Assembly: GCA_045110575.1 (NCBI GenBank)
Contig: JBGCGF010000010.1
Location: 1 to 64,000 of the forward strand
Source: CALDTK01 sp045110575
Lineage (GTDB): Bacteria; Bacteroidota; Bacteroidia; Chitinophagales; Saprospiraceae
Direction of reading: 5' to 3'
DNA: 64,000 nucleotides
Part shown: positions 8,735-16,510 of the stretch, one piece after another
How the letters are laid out: each line of letters begins with the position of its first letter
Numbering within the stretch: position 1 is the first letter of the stretch
Program-made: the position numbers and the translations under genes
The notes under the pieces: generated by a model
Database searches by the model: none
What the model was told of the DNA's origin: nothing
What the model saw: the letters and a program-made list of their open reading frames with translations, nothing else

Positions 8735-8761
8735 TTGGACGACATTTTACTTTTATTTTTG
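8735..8761 (+). promoter_or_regulatory. candidate Bacteroidota promoter for the beta-helix T9SS gene
   Basis: TTG at 8735-8737 and TATTTTTG at 8754-8761 (matching TAnnTTTG) are separated by 16 bp. They lie about 95 bp before ATG 8856. The spacing is slightly short of the usual value, so this is tentative. Confidence 0.35.
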
Positions 8762-8855
8762 CTATGAACTAAGCATATGCGTGATAATAGGTGTTATGTA
8801 TTGTAATTTTTCATGTATGTTGCTATAAATATTGTTTAACCTAAAATTCATACAC

Positions 8856-11800
8856 ATGAATCCGTTTTCCGTTTTCCGCTATTAGCGTTTTTAGTGATTT
8901 TCAGTTTCGTCGTTAGCTCTAGTGCCCAAGTGTCTGGTAACGCTATTCTTAATGACTTGAGTGACTATCTCGTTCAACCGAATTCTAGCCCAGGCCTTGC
9001 CTATGTTGGAGATTTCCACCAAGATTTTAGTGATGGACTAAAAATCGCGATATTAAAGCCAGCCGGAACTGGTGGCCCTCTTCAGCAAGCTTTTCAAAAT
9101 TGTGCACCAGGAGAATTAGCTTTTGTTGTTATAGATGATGGTTGTAATGGGCCGATGGATTTTACCGTAACCATTGATGTACCAACTCATCAATTTGGAA
9201 ACCCTGCATATCAAAATCCTTCATTTCCTGTTACACCGCTTGGTGATCTTAGTTACACTGCTGATAGTCCTATGCCAACCACAGTGAACGGTGTTACAAC
9301 TATGTTTCTTACACTGAATGCTACTAGTAACGCAACTCGTTCGGGGGCGGTTATTTTATCTTATCCTGTTGATCCAGCTGCTAGCGTTGATCTTACGTAC
9401 ACAGCTGCAAGTCTAGAGATTCGAAAATTCTCGTCTGGATGTGGGGAGTTTGATGAGAATGCTTGGGGAGGACTTCCTGATGGTCAAGCAATGAGAGTCA
9501 CTAAAGCGAGTGCAATATTTTTTGATGGGGAACTTATTAGGGCGAACCGTTTTGGTACTGGTAACGATCTTGTATTGGTTACTGGAAACCCAATCTACAT
9601 TGATAATTTCTGGCCTGCCTCGCAAGACGCTGGCGTCAAATTCGCAATGGCTCCTGGTTCCACTATAAGTTTTGGCGATGCTAATAATGTAGTAGCAGGG
9701 CTTACTGTTCCAAACGGTCAATTTTTTCCGTGTAGTAACCAGAGGTTTAATACCGTTGAAATTGGTCCGAATAGTAATGTTACTTTTGTTGACCCAGGTG
9801 TTAGTAGTAGCACGCAACCTACCATCTTTGGAGCTGTGACAGGTGTGACTGTACAAAATAATGCTCAGTTTACGATGAACAATGGCACAATTCGTAGTTC
9901 CATTACTGGAGTTTCCGGAGATATGGCTAGGTCCGTAAGCCTAACTAACGTAGGCATTAATCAAAATCCTGGATCTTATCCAGAATCAAACTTTCGAAGT
10001 CCAGGAACCCGTGGTTTAGAAGGCATCAACCTCCAAACGACTAACTTTGCTAGTCCAAACCCTGGACAATACACGTTCACTAACGTTAACATAGACAATT
10101 TTGACATCGGTCTGGCCTCTGGAAAGAATTCAGGGCTTAGAGGACCATTTTCTGTACTGCTTCAAAATTCTTCCATCACAAATAGTCGCGATGGAGTGCT
10201 CTTAAGGAGAGGTCTTAATGGTCGCTTTGAATTGATTGGCAATAACATTACAGTAGAGGAACTTGGGGTAGAGTTTATTTGGAACTTCAACTCAGGGCTC
10301 GCAGCCGGTAATAACATTATATCCGCTGGATTGACTGGGTTTGAAGTAGTAAATAGGGCTGATAACTTTTTTGGTGCAGTTTCAAACGTAATTTCTGGGA
10401 CAGACAATTCTGGAATTCGCATACGGTCAAGTGGTGATTTGTTTAACGTAAATAACAATGATATCACCATGCCTACTAGCAGCGATATCGGTGCTTTTGG
10501 TGTGGGCATTTTTAGCAATACTAATGGAGTTGGTGGTATTTCAAATAATACGATTACAACTGGACCAAACATCAGTAACTTTGGAGTAATTACCCAAAGT
10601 TCAAATTCCTTAAATGCAGCAACGAATTCAATTTTACTAAGTAATTCTCAGAGCACGGGTGTTGTGATTGCTGATGGTGATAATGTGACTACCAACTGTA
10701 ATCAAGTTACAGTAGCTGCAGGGAATCGTGGGTCAACCACAGGTATGGAGTTAAGCACCAATATCAATAGTAATCACGGATGCAATTTTTTTAACCAAAC
10801 CGTAAATGGACTGCAAATTCTAGGTGGTAACACAGGTGCAACCTACACGAGTAACACTTTTTTAGGTAACGATGTAGGTTTACTGGTAGGAGGCCTTTCC
10901 AATGTGAGTAATAACCAGTCTAATGTTTTGATTGGCGGCCAGCAAATGGACGCTGATAATGTGTGGGCCGATATCGCCCAGCCAAATAGAGAAGCAAGGC
11001 ATTTGACTAATTTCAATCTTAGAGATTTCAATAGCTTTTTTGTTCGGCCAGCGGCGACTTATTTTCCCGCAAATGGTATGAACGGTCCAGTTGTTTTCCA
11101 AAACATACCAAGTTTGGAACAATGGTTCGATTACTCTAACCCTGCAGACAATCCAGCAGGTTGCCCTGCAGCATGCAGTATTCTACCTCCTGGATGGCCA
11201 GTAGTTCAACCATGTCTGCCAGATGCTGTAGCATCGCAAGACAGTGATTATCCAACCTTTCAGCGTCAACAGGCACGTTTAAATGCGAAGTATGCCAGTG
11301 ACTTCGATCAAGTCCCATGCGATGATAATGTATTGCCATGCTATCAGGAAATTGCAAACCTAGAGCAGGAGTTCTATGATGTGTTTGGTTCTTCTTTGAG
11401 TGAGGCATCTTACGAAGCGTATCGTGGACTTTTAGCGAGTGAAGAGGAGCAAAGCGGGAATGGATATTCTTCTGAGTTCTTAGGAAATGTAATGTCATTG
11501 TTGGATGCTGAAGCACCTGATGATTTGTCGATTGCGGAAGATCTAGGAACACTCTTGACCAAAATCTACGCGTATGACGCATGTGAGGAAGTCACAGCGC
11601 TTTGGCAAGAAAGCCTAGTGTTTGCTGTGCAACAAGAGATGCCAGATGGATTAACAGAAGGACAGCAGGTAGAATTTAAGGCAATTGCTAATCAATGTGC
11701 AGGATTCGATGGTCCAGGAGTTCATATCGCACGCGCGTCTTTAGGCCTTGCAGTTTCGGACGGACAAAACTGTGGGGCAGATGTGGATTCCAATCCAGAT

Positions 11801-12055
11801 TCGGAGCAACTGGTTTTACGCGCCGACAAGACGGACCAGGTATATCCTAATCCAGTGAAGATTGGAGGCATGTTGACGTTACAGAAGCCGTTGACGGGAT
11901 GGTTCGCAATTTACGATGCCTTAGGTCAAAAGGTACATGCGCAGTACCTTGAAGATTCTAGTTCTTACAGCCTTTCTCCAGAGCTTTCTTCTGGCATGTA
12001 TATCATACGAGCAGTGGAAGGAACTTATTCTGCTGCTTTCGTAATTTCAGAGTGA
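8856..12055 (+). CDS. large T9SS type A beta-helix surface protein, out of frame with its start codon at a 7-bp repeat
   Basis: The continuous reading frame begins only at GTG 8894 (1053 residues) and would give a truncated signal peptide. ATG 8856 sits in another frame: ATG-AAT-CCG... meets TAG at 8883. Between them are 2 full TCCGTTT units plus TCCG. One extra 7-bp unit would join the ATG to the frame and produce a textbook signal peptide (MNPFSVFRFPLLAFLVIF, then SFVVSSSAQ). The mature protein is a right-handed beta-helix of NosD/pectate-lyase style (many N-N-x-I-T/S turns, residues 300-680), then a helical Cys-containing region (780-980), then a T9SS tail (VYPNPVKIGGMLTL ... GMYIIRAVEG). 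Likely a secreted or surface adhesin. The next gene starts 1 bp after its stop. Confidence 0.8.
8861..8878 (+). repeat. 7-bp simple sequence repeat (TCCGTTT) x2 plus TCCG in the signal-peptide region
   Basis: Units lie at 8861-8867 and 8868-8874, with a partial unit at 8875-8878. Reading continues from ATG 8856 into the long frame only when the number of full units is 0, 3, 6 and so on; two units leave the gene off. Confidence 0.75.
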
Positions 12056-12056
12056 T

Positions 12057-12554
12057 ATGATTTTTAAAAGGCAGTACTTACGGTTGATTTTACTCAGCAT
12101 TGCTAGTCTACAACTAGTTTTTACGTGCCTGTCACAGGTCACCTATCGCCCAGACTTAGTCTGGGCGATAGGCAAAGACCACTCAGAAACGCAATGTTTT
12201 GGAATGAATCAAGTTAGGTTTGATATGGGAGAAATTAGAGTGTTTGATCTCGATTCGTTAGGTATTCAAAGTTTTAGATCATCAAATATTCAATATATAT
12301 ATTCAGGTTTTTCACTATTTGGTAATTCTTTTCAACTGACTAATGGTTTTAGCGACTTAATTTTGTCTCATTTAAGTTATGATACATGGAGCTACCGCCG
12401 AGATCAAGGCCCTTCATTAGGAGTTGGATTTCAAGCACTTTTGCCACTAGGAGGTAATAAAATTGCTTACATGAGTGAGACTTTCTACGAGGCTGGCGAT
12501 GATGTACCGTATTTTTTTTTACGCCAGGATTTGTCATTAGCTATTTATCAATAG
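12057..12554 (+). CDS. N-terminal part of a T9SS cargo protein split by a T9 frameshift
   Basis: ATG 12057 follows the stop of the beta-helix gene by one base, so the two form an operon. The first 26 or so residues are a signal peptide (MIFKRQYLRLILLSIASLQL...). The frame then reads YRPDLVWAIGKDHSE and continues to ...DVPYFFLRQDLSLAIYQ, stopping at 12554. Just after DVPY there is a run of nine T (12512-12520). Past the run, the frame used by the downstream gene reads TPGFVISYLSIDSLL directly into it without a stop. One added T, or two fewer, would fuse both parts into a single protein of about 540 residues. The fragment alone has no sorting domain. Confidence 0.65.
   Translation: MIFKRQYLRLILLSIASLQLVFTCLSQVTYRPDLVWAIGKDHSETQCFGMNQVRFDMGEIRVFDLDSLGIQSFRSSNIQYIYSGFSLFGNSFQLTNGFSDLILSHLSYDTWSYRRDQGPSLGVGFQALLPLGGNKIAYMSETFYEAGDDVPYFFLRQDLSLAIYQ
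12512..12520 (+). repeat. T9 homopolymer at a frame break
   Basis: Nine consecutive T bases lie inside coding sequence. T10 or T7 would restore one continuous T9SS gene from 12057 to 13684; T9 separates it into two frames. Confidence 0.75.
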
Positions 12555-12580
12555 ACTCTCTGTTAGATTCTAGGCCAAGT

Positions 12581-13684
12581 GTGCATAGTGTTCTAAATAC
12601 ATCATTAATTCTTTCAGGCGATACTATTAATGACCGCGTAGTTGAGCATATCCCTAATCCAGTGGGAGGCTGGTATGGAATTGCAAGGTCGTCAATGTCA
12701 AGACGTTTGCCCATGTGGCAAATTGAAGAGGATACAACTTTTATCCTACCCTCACAAGAAGCAAGCAACGTTGGTGATTATCGAGAAGGAGCAGCTCTAG
12801 ATATAACTTTCCGCCCTGAGGGTGACGCCTTTGCGATTTCTGGGGAGTTAGAAGGTGTAGGCCTTTATTGGTTTAATCGTCAAGTAGGTACTGTTGAACA
12901 TTGGATACAAATTCCTAATTCGTTCGATCCTGACTTTGAACCTTACTTAATGGGTACCCGCTGCGAATGGTCTGCAGATGGCCGTTACTTGTATGTCACT
13001 ACAGAAGCCAATATCTATCAATTCGATATTGAGGCTACTGACATCGCTGCATCCGCAATTCAGATAAATGACCCTGATGCTATTCCTTTTCGAGGTACGT
13101 ATTACCAGATAGAACGCGGCCCTGATTGTCGTCTTTATGTAGCGAGATCAGGTACAGGAAAAACACTGAGTGTCATTGACAAACCTAGTCGACCTGGTCG
13201 CGCATGTGAGCTAAAAGACAGCGGCCTATTACTGCCCAATTACTATTTCGTTAGCATCCCTGAGTTTCCAGAATACTCACTCTGGGCAAAAGATAGGGTA
13301 GCACGTGGCTTGGCTCCGATCATAGATACTGCAGTGTGTGATTCCAGTATTCGGGCCTACGATTATTATGACTGGACGACAAGCACTTCTGAGGTGTTGT
13401 CGGAGGCAGACGGCGTAGTGATCAGCCCTAATCCTGCCCAAGCAGGTGGTGTCGTGACATTGAGCTACGAGTTATCAGCAGAGCTACAACCCGAACTAAA
13501 TGAAGCGTTACAGGTAAGTCTCTTCTCAATGGCTGGGCAACAAGTCGGAAATTTGGAGCTGCTTTCTGTCGGTGCAAAAGAGGCTACCGTACAGCTACCT
13601 TCTGGAATTCCAAAAGGGGTGTACCGCTTGCTCATTACAAGTCCGACACGACCGTTGTTGGAAGGAAAGGTGATGGTGCTGTAG
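12581..13684 (+). CDS. C-terminal part of the split T9SS cargo protein
   Basis: The first possible start is GTG 12581, but the frame is open back to the T9 run, so this is most likely the second part of the gene starting at 12057. The 367 residues contain propeller-like segments (ALDITFRPEGDAFAISG, CEWSADGRYLYVTTEANIYQFD, GPDCRLYVARSG), similar to lactonase/YVTN-like beta-propellers that Bacteroidota fuse to secretion tags. The end is a T9SS type A domain (VVISPNPAQAGGVVTLSY ... GIPKGVYRLLITS). A signal peptide is missing unless the frameshift is resolved. Function unknown; surface or secreted location is inferred from the tail. Confidence 0.7.
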   Translation: MHSVLNTSLILSGDTINDRVVEHIPNPVGGWYGIARSSMSRRLPMWQIEEDTTFILPSQEASNVGDYREGAALDITFRPEGDAFAISGELEGVGLYWFNRQVGTVEHWIQIPNSFDPDFEPYLMGTRCEWSADGRYLYVTTEANIYQFDIEATDIAASAIQINDPDAIPFRGTYYQIERGPDCRLYVARSGTGKTLSVIDKPSRPGRACELKDSGLLLPNYYFVSIPEFPEYSLWAKDRVARGLAPIIDTAVCDSSIRAYDYYDWTTSTSEVLSEADGVVISPNPAQAGGVVTLSYELSAELQPELNEALQVSLFSMAGQQVGNLELLSVGAKEATVQLPSGIPKGVYRLLITSPTRPLLEGKVMVL

Positions 13685-13697
13685 TGTCGGGCCAGTG

Positions 13698-13713
13698 TGT
13701 GGTCCGACCGTTG
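13698..13713 (+). repeat. copy of an intergenic palindrome half, TGTGGTCCGACCGTTG
   Basis: The 16-bp word recurs exactly at 38985-39000, where it forms the left arm of a large hairpin. Here only the left arm is present. The rest of the gap (to 13923) has AT-rich words of ATCAATTATCAATTG type and no gene. Confidence 0.6.
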
Positions 13714-13923
13714 TGGGGGCAGCAAGAATGTGCAGCAGCATCTCGAAGCCTTTCGCCATTATCAATCAGTAACTATCAACTAACAATTAGTTCAACTCTA
13801 ACTCGGCACATCCAGAGCCCCGTCATACTGGCGAGGGTCAAGAGATGTCAGCCGCCGAGCCACCGCGTCTCGTAGCGTCACGAGCATTATCAATTATCAA
13901 TTGACCACTACCAATTATCTCTC

Positions 13924-14991
13924 CTACACATCAAACGTCACCGCCACGTCTGCGCTTACCGGTCGCGCTTGGCAACTGAGAACGAAGCCAGCTTCAACCT
14001 CATCGGGCTCGAGGGCGTAGTTGACGTCCATTAGCACCTCGCCTTTGGTCACCTTGCACTTGCAGGTAGAACAAACACCGCCTTGACACGCGTAGGGTAG
14101 CTCCAAACCATAACTGAGTGCTGCTTCAAGCATGTGATTGCCATCATCAAGCATGTCAATAACGACTGTCTTGTCGTCATAGGTAATAGCGACTTTGGAA
14201 AGGTCGGCTTGGCGCTTCGTAGCACGGACAATCTGAGGCTTGCTCATCGTTGGCTTTGGTGCACCGAAAAGCTCAAAATTGATCTTTTCTTTCGGAGCAC
14301 CCGAAGCTTCAAGCGTCTCGCTTACCGAGCGAATCATTGGCTCAGGTCCACAGAGGTAGAAGGCATCGACAGACGTAGGATCGAAGAGGGTTTTGGCGAA
14401 AGCTGCACACTTCTCGCCGTCTAAGCGGCCAAAGAACATTGGCGTTCCAAGGTCTTCACGACTGAGGACATGATAAATGCGAAGACGCGTGAGGTTGATG
14501 TTTTTTAACCCTTCGAGCTCTTCACGGAAGATGATGCTATTCCCGTTTTTGTTGCCGTAGAACATCGTAACCAATGCCGTTGGATACTTTTCCAGAACTT
14601 CCTTGGTAATGCTTGCGATTGGCGTGATTCCACTACCTGCAGCAAAACAAACGATGTGCTGTACCGCTTCGTGGCCACCTACAAATCCACCCATCGGTGC
14701 CATGACCTGTAACGTGTCTCCTACCTTAAGGTGATCGTTGGCGTAGGTGCTAAAGCGACCGTCTTCCACTTTCTTGATCGCTACACGCCACTCTTTTTCG
14801 AAAGGAGCAGCACACAGACTGTACGAACGACGGATGTCTTCTCCGTCGATGGTCGCACGTAAGGTTATATACTGACCAGCTTTGAAGGTGAATTCTTCAG
14901 TAAGGTCTGCAGGGATGGTAAAAGCTACAGAAACGCAATCGGATGTTTCGCGACGTACATCTGAAACTGTGAGGGTGTGGAATTGGGGCAT
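13924..14991 (-). CDS. PaaE-like ferredoxin/flavin oxidoreductase (FAD, NAD(P), C-terminal 2Fe-2S)
   Basis: The protein has 355 residues. The N-terminal FAD domain carries RRSYSLCAAP near 54-63; the NAD(P) domain has AAGSGITPIASI near 117 and LCGPEPMI near 220. The C-terminal plant-type ferredoxin domain has ACQGGVCSTCKCKV (Cys-x4-Cys-x2-Cys) and a fourth Cys in VLSCQARP. This order matches PaaE, the reductase of the phenylacetyl-CoA epoxidase, and Hmp-like reductases. No paaABCD genes lie nearby, so in this window it is an orphan electron-transfer protein, possibly serving a desaturase or other oxygenase. The gene is followed at 15025-15060 by a hairpin shared with the S20 gene upstream. It contains an exact 14-bp motif at 14390. 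Confidence 0.88.
   Translation of the reverse strand: MPQFHTLTVSDVRRETSDCVSVAFTIPADLTEEFTFKAGQYITLRATIDGEDIRRSYSLCAAPFEKEWRVAIKKVEDGRFSTYANDHLKVGDTLQVMAPMGGFVGGHEAVQHIVCFAAGSGITPIASITKEVLEKYPTALVTMFYGNKNGNSIIFREELEGLKNINLTRLRIYHVLSREDLGTPMFFGRLDGEKCAAFAKTLFDPTSVDAFYLCGPEPMIRSVSETLEASGAPKEKINFELFGAPKPTMSKPQIVRATKRQADLSKVAITYDDKTVVIDMLDDGNHMLEAALSYGLELPYACQGGVCSTCKCKVTKGEVLMDVNYALEPDEVEAGFVLSCQARPVSADVAVTFDV
14390..14403 (+). repeat. 14-bp dispersed motif GTTTTGGCGAAAGC, exact copy
   Basis: Inside the reductase gene on the minus strand; the coding strand reads GCTTTCGCCAAAAC as A-F-A-K-T. Confidence 0.85.
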
Positions 14992-15024
14992 TGTTAAACG
15001 TAAAGCTAGTAGCTTGAAACCAAA

Positions 15025-15060
15025 AAAGGGAGTGCATTACGCTAGTAATGCACTCCCTTT
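15025..15060 (-). terminator. intrinsic terminator of rpsT
   Basis: AAAGGGAGTGCATTAC, loop GCTA and GTAATGCACTCCCTTT form a perfect 16-bp stem. On the minus strand it is followed by a T run (CCCTTTTTTGG), directly downstream of the S20 stop codon. Confidence 0.85.
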
Positions 15061-15099
15061 CGGAATAAATCTCGATTGGAGCTGGCTTAGTATAAAATA

Positions 15100-15360
15100 C
15101 TAGGCAGCTTTGAGCTTGTTGATGTGCTTAGCTAGGCTAGACTTCAAGTTTGCTACTTTATTCTTGTGCCAGATGTTGCGCTTTGCAACACGGTCAATGA
15201 GGCTGTACACCTTCGGAGCAAACTCCTCAGCTTTTGTACCGTCCTCCAGCTCACGTAGACGCACAATTGCGGTACGAGCTGTTTTCTTGTAGTAACGGTT
15301 GTGAAGACGTTTCTTAGCGTCTTGACGTACGCGCTTCTTAGAGGATTTGTGATTTGCCAT
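15100..15360 (-). CDS. rpsT: 30S ribosomal protein S20
   Basis: The start is ATG 15360 (MANHKSSKKRVRQDAKKRL), 86 residues, the usual length for S20. The in-frame ATG further upstream at 15387 would add nine residues absent from the family. The sequence is a highly basic three-helix bundle protein with the family marks KSSKKRVRQ, NRYYKKTARTAI and a Lys-rich C-terminus ending NKLKAA. It binds 16S rRNA near the body of the small subunit as a primary assembly protein. The gene is monocistronic: a TATATTTG promoter element lies upstream and a strong terminator downstream. Confidence 0.97.
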   Translation of the reverse strand: MANHKSSKKRVRQDAKKRLHNRYYKKTARTAIVRLRELEDGTKAEEFAPKVYSLIDRVAKRNIWHKNKVANLKSSLAKHINKLKAA

Positions 15361-15384
15361 TTTAGCTTCTTTCGAATTGAGGCG

Positions 15385-15392
15385 CAAATATA
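15385..15392 (-). promoter_or_regulatory. candidate -7 element of the rpsT promoter
   Basis: On the minus strand TATATTTG matches the Bacteroidota TAnnTTTG element, about 25 bp before the S20 start. TTG triplets lie upstream at non-ideal spacing (15 and 26 bp), so the -33 box is unclear. Confidence 0.4.
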
Positions 15393-15434
15393 CGCGTCTT
15401 TTTGTTTCAAATCACCCACAAAGTGGGATAATTT

Positions 15435-16148
15435 CTAGTAGGTCGCTCTTGACGCGAAATCAGGCAGGTCTACGCAGGTGGCGATGTGCCCTTTACGATG
15501 TGCAACGGCGGGCTTGTCTCCGGCCAACCAAACGACGTCTACTCCTGCTCCAATAGCTCCCAGAACGTCGCAACGGTAGGAGTCTCCGACATATAGGACC
15601 TGTTTTGGCGAAAGCTGTAAATCGGTAAGTGCGCGGTTGAAAAAGGCCGAATGTGGCTTCATTTCGTTGCCGTCGCTAGAGAAGTGTAGGTCCGAAAAAT
15701 GTTGATTAATTCCCCAAGAAGGCATTTTGTCGAGCCAACGCTGTTTGGGAGCCCAAAGGTTGCTTAGGACACTTAACGGGTGTTTTTCTGCTAATTGGTC
15801 CAACGTGCGTTTGTGTGCATCGGGCAGGATGCCTAGCTCGTGTAGTGCAAAGGTGTCAACCAATTCTTCGACAACTTCCGAGGACAGTGCTTCTTGGGCC
15901 GTTGCTTCAATTGCCTGACGAACGCTTGGGAATCGATGGTAATACGCTTCATCCACATAGCGAACGATCATGTGGTCGTAGGCCTGTCGAACGTAGCGTT
16001 GAGACTCCTGTTCGGTGAGGTTGGTGTAGCCTGCTTTTATGTAAGTGGCACCAAAATTCTGACTTTCGTCAAAATTGTCGAAGTCAAATATGAACGTTCC
16101 GTTCATGTCCAACATCACATGGTCGTACTTACTAAGGTCAATCTGCAT
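15435..16148 (-). CDS. HAD superfamily hydrolase with an altered motif I
   Basis: The protein has 237 residues. HAD motifs are visible: motif I as HVMLDMNGTFIFD near residue 8-20, an alpha-helical cap (about 30-115), motif II LSVLSNL near 135, a lysine in EMKPHSAFF, and motif III/IV VLYVGDSYRCDVLGAIGAG near 193. In most phosphatases motif I is DxDGT; here the second Asp is Asn (DMNGT), which should weaken general acid/base catalysis in phosphomonoester hydrolysis. The enzyme may be a non-phosphatase HAD (dehalogenase-like) or specialised; the substrate is unknown. It lies upstream of rpsT on the same strand but is separated from it by a promoter-like element. It carries an exact 14-bp motif. 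Confidence 0.82.
   Translation of the reverse strand: MQIDLSKYDHVMLDMNGTFIFDFDNFDESQNFGATYIKAGYTNLTEQESQRYVRQAYDHMIVRYVDEAYYHRFPSVRQAIEATAQEALSSEVVEELVDTFALHELGILPDAHKRTLDQLAEKHPLSVLSNLWAPKQRWLDKMPSWGINQHFSDLHFSSDGNEMKPHSAFFNRALTDLQLSPKQVLYVGDSYRCDVLGAIGAGVDVVWLAGDKPAVAHRKGHIATCVDLPDFASRATY
15602..15615 (+). repeat. 14-bp dispersed motif GTTTTGGCGAAAGC, exact copy
   Basis: Inside the HAD gene; the coding strand reads GCTTTCGCCAAAAC in the frame giving L-S-P-K. Confidence 0.85.
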
Positions 16149-16510
16149 AGTATAAGGTGTCTAAAGAATCAATCTGGTAGAGTGGTGAGGATCACGCATC
16201 TGGTCACTTGGTTGGATCAGCCTGTGCCTCCGAATTCTTGAGGAGCTCTCCGTTACAGTTCATGAGAAGTACCACACTCAACTGCGTTTTGCCGAAAGGC
16301 GCAACTTTGTCAAGCGCTCGCAAGGCTAGCATGTTTCTAGCAACCCTGCGGCACTATTGTTGCCAAAAGGAAGGAAAAGTTCAACGAATTGACCTTCAAG
16401 AACTCAACTTTTACAGGCAGGTAACACCCTTTGCTCACTTTCGTATCCTTAATGAGCTACGCTTCATCTGAGTGTTTAGCTTTGCCACGCACTACAGTAC
16501 ATAAATAGCT
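16149..16510. other. 362-bp gap between divergent HAD and sucA genes
   Basis: I see no gene, RNA or strong hairpin. It contains a two-mismatch relative of the 14-bp motif (GTTTTGCCGAAAGG, 16286-16299) and, near sucA, a promoter-like element. Confidence 0.5.
16477..16484 (+). promoter_or_regulatory. candidate -7 element for sucA
   Basis: TAGCTTTG matches TAnnTTTG and lies 27 bp before the sucA ATG. No well-spaced TTG is visible, so support is limited. Confidence 0.3.

Noticed and set aside
8894..8932. GTG 8894 as the natural start of the beta-helix protein
   Set aside because: It would leave a signal peptide without a basic n-region, while the upstream ATG plus one repeat unit gives a full one; still possible.
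12512..12520. Programmed ribosomal frameshift at the T run
   Set aside because: No downstream pseudoknot or stem is seen and no known family uses it; slippage, decay or sequence error is simpler.
13924..14991. Reductase as part of a phenylacetate degradation cluster
   Set aside because: No paa oxygenase or ligase genes in the window; the hydroxyacyl-CoA dehydrogenase is 34 kb away.
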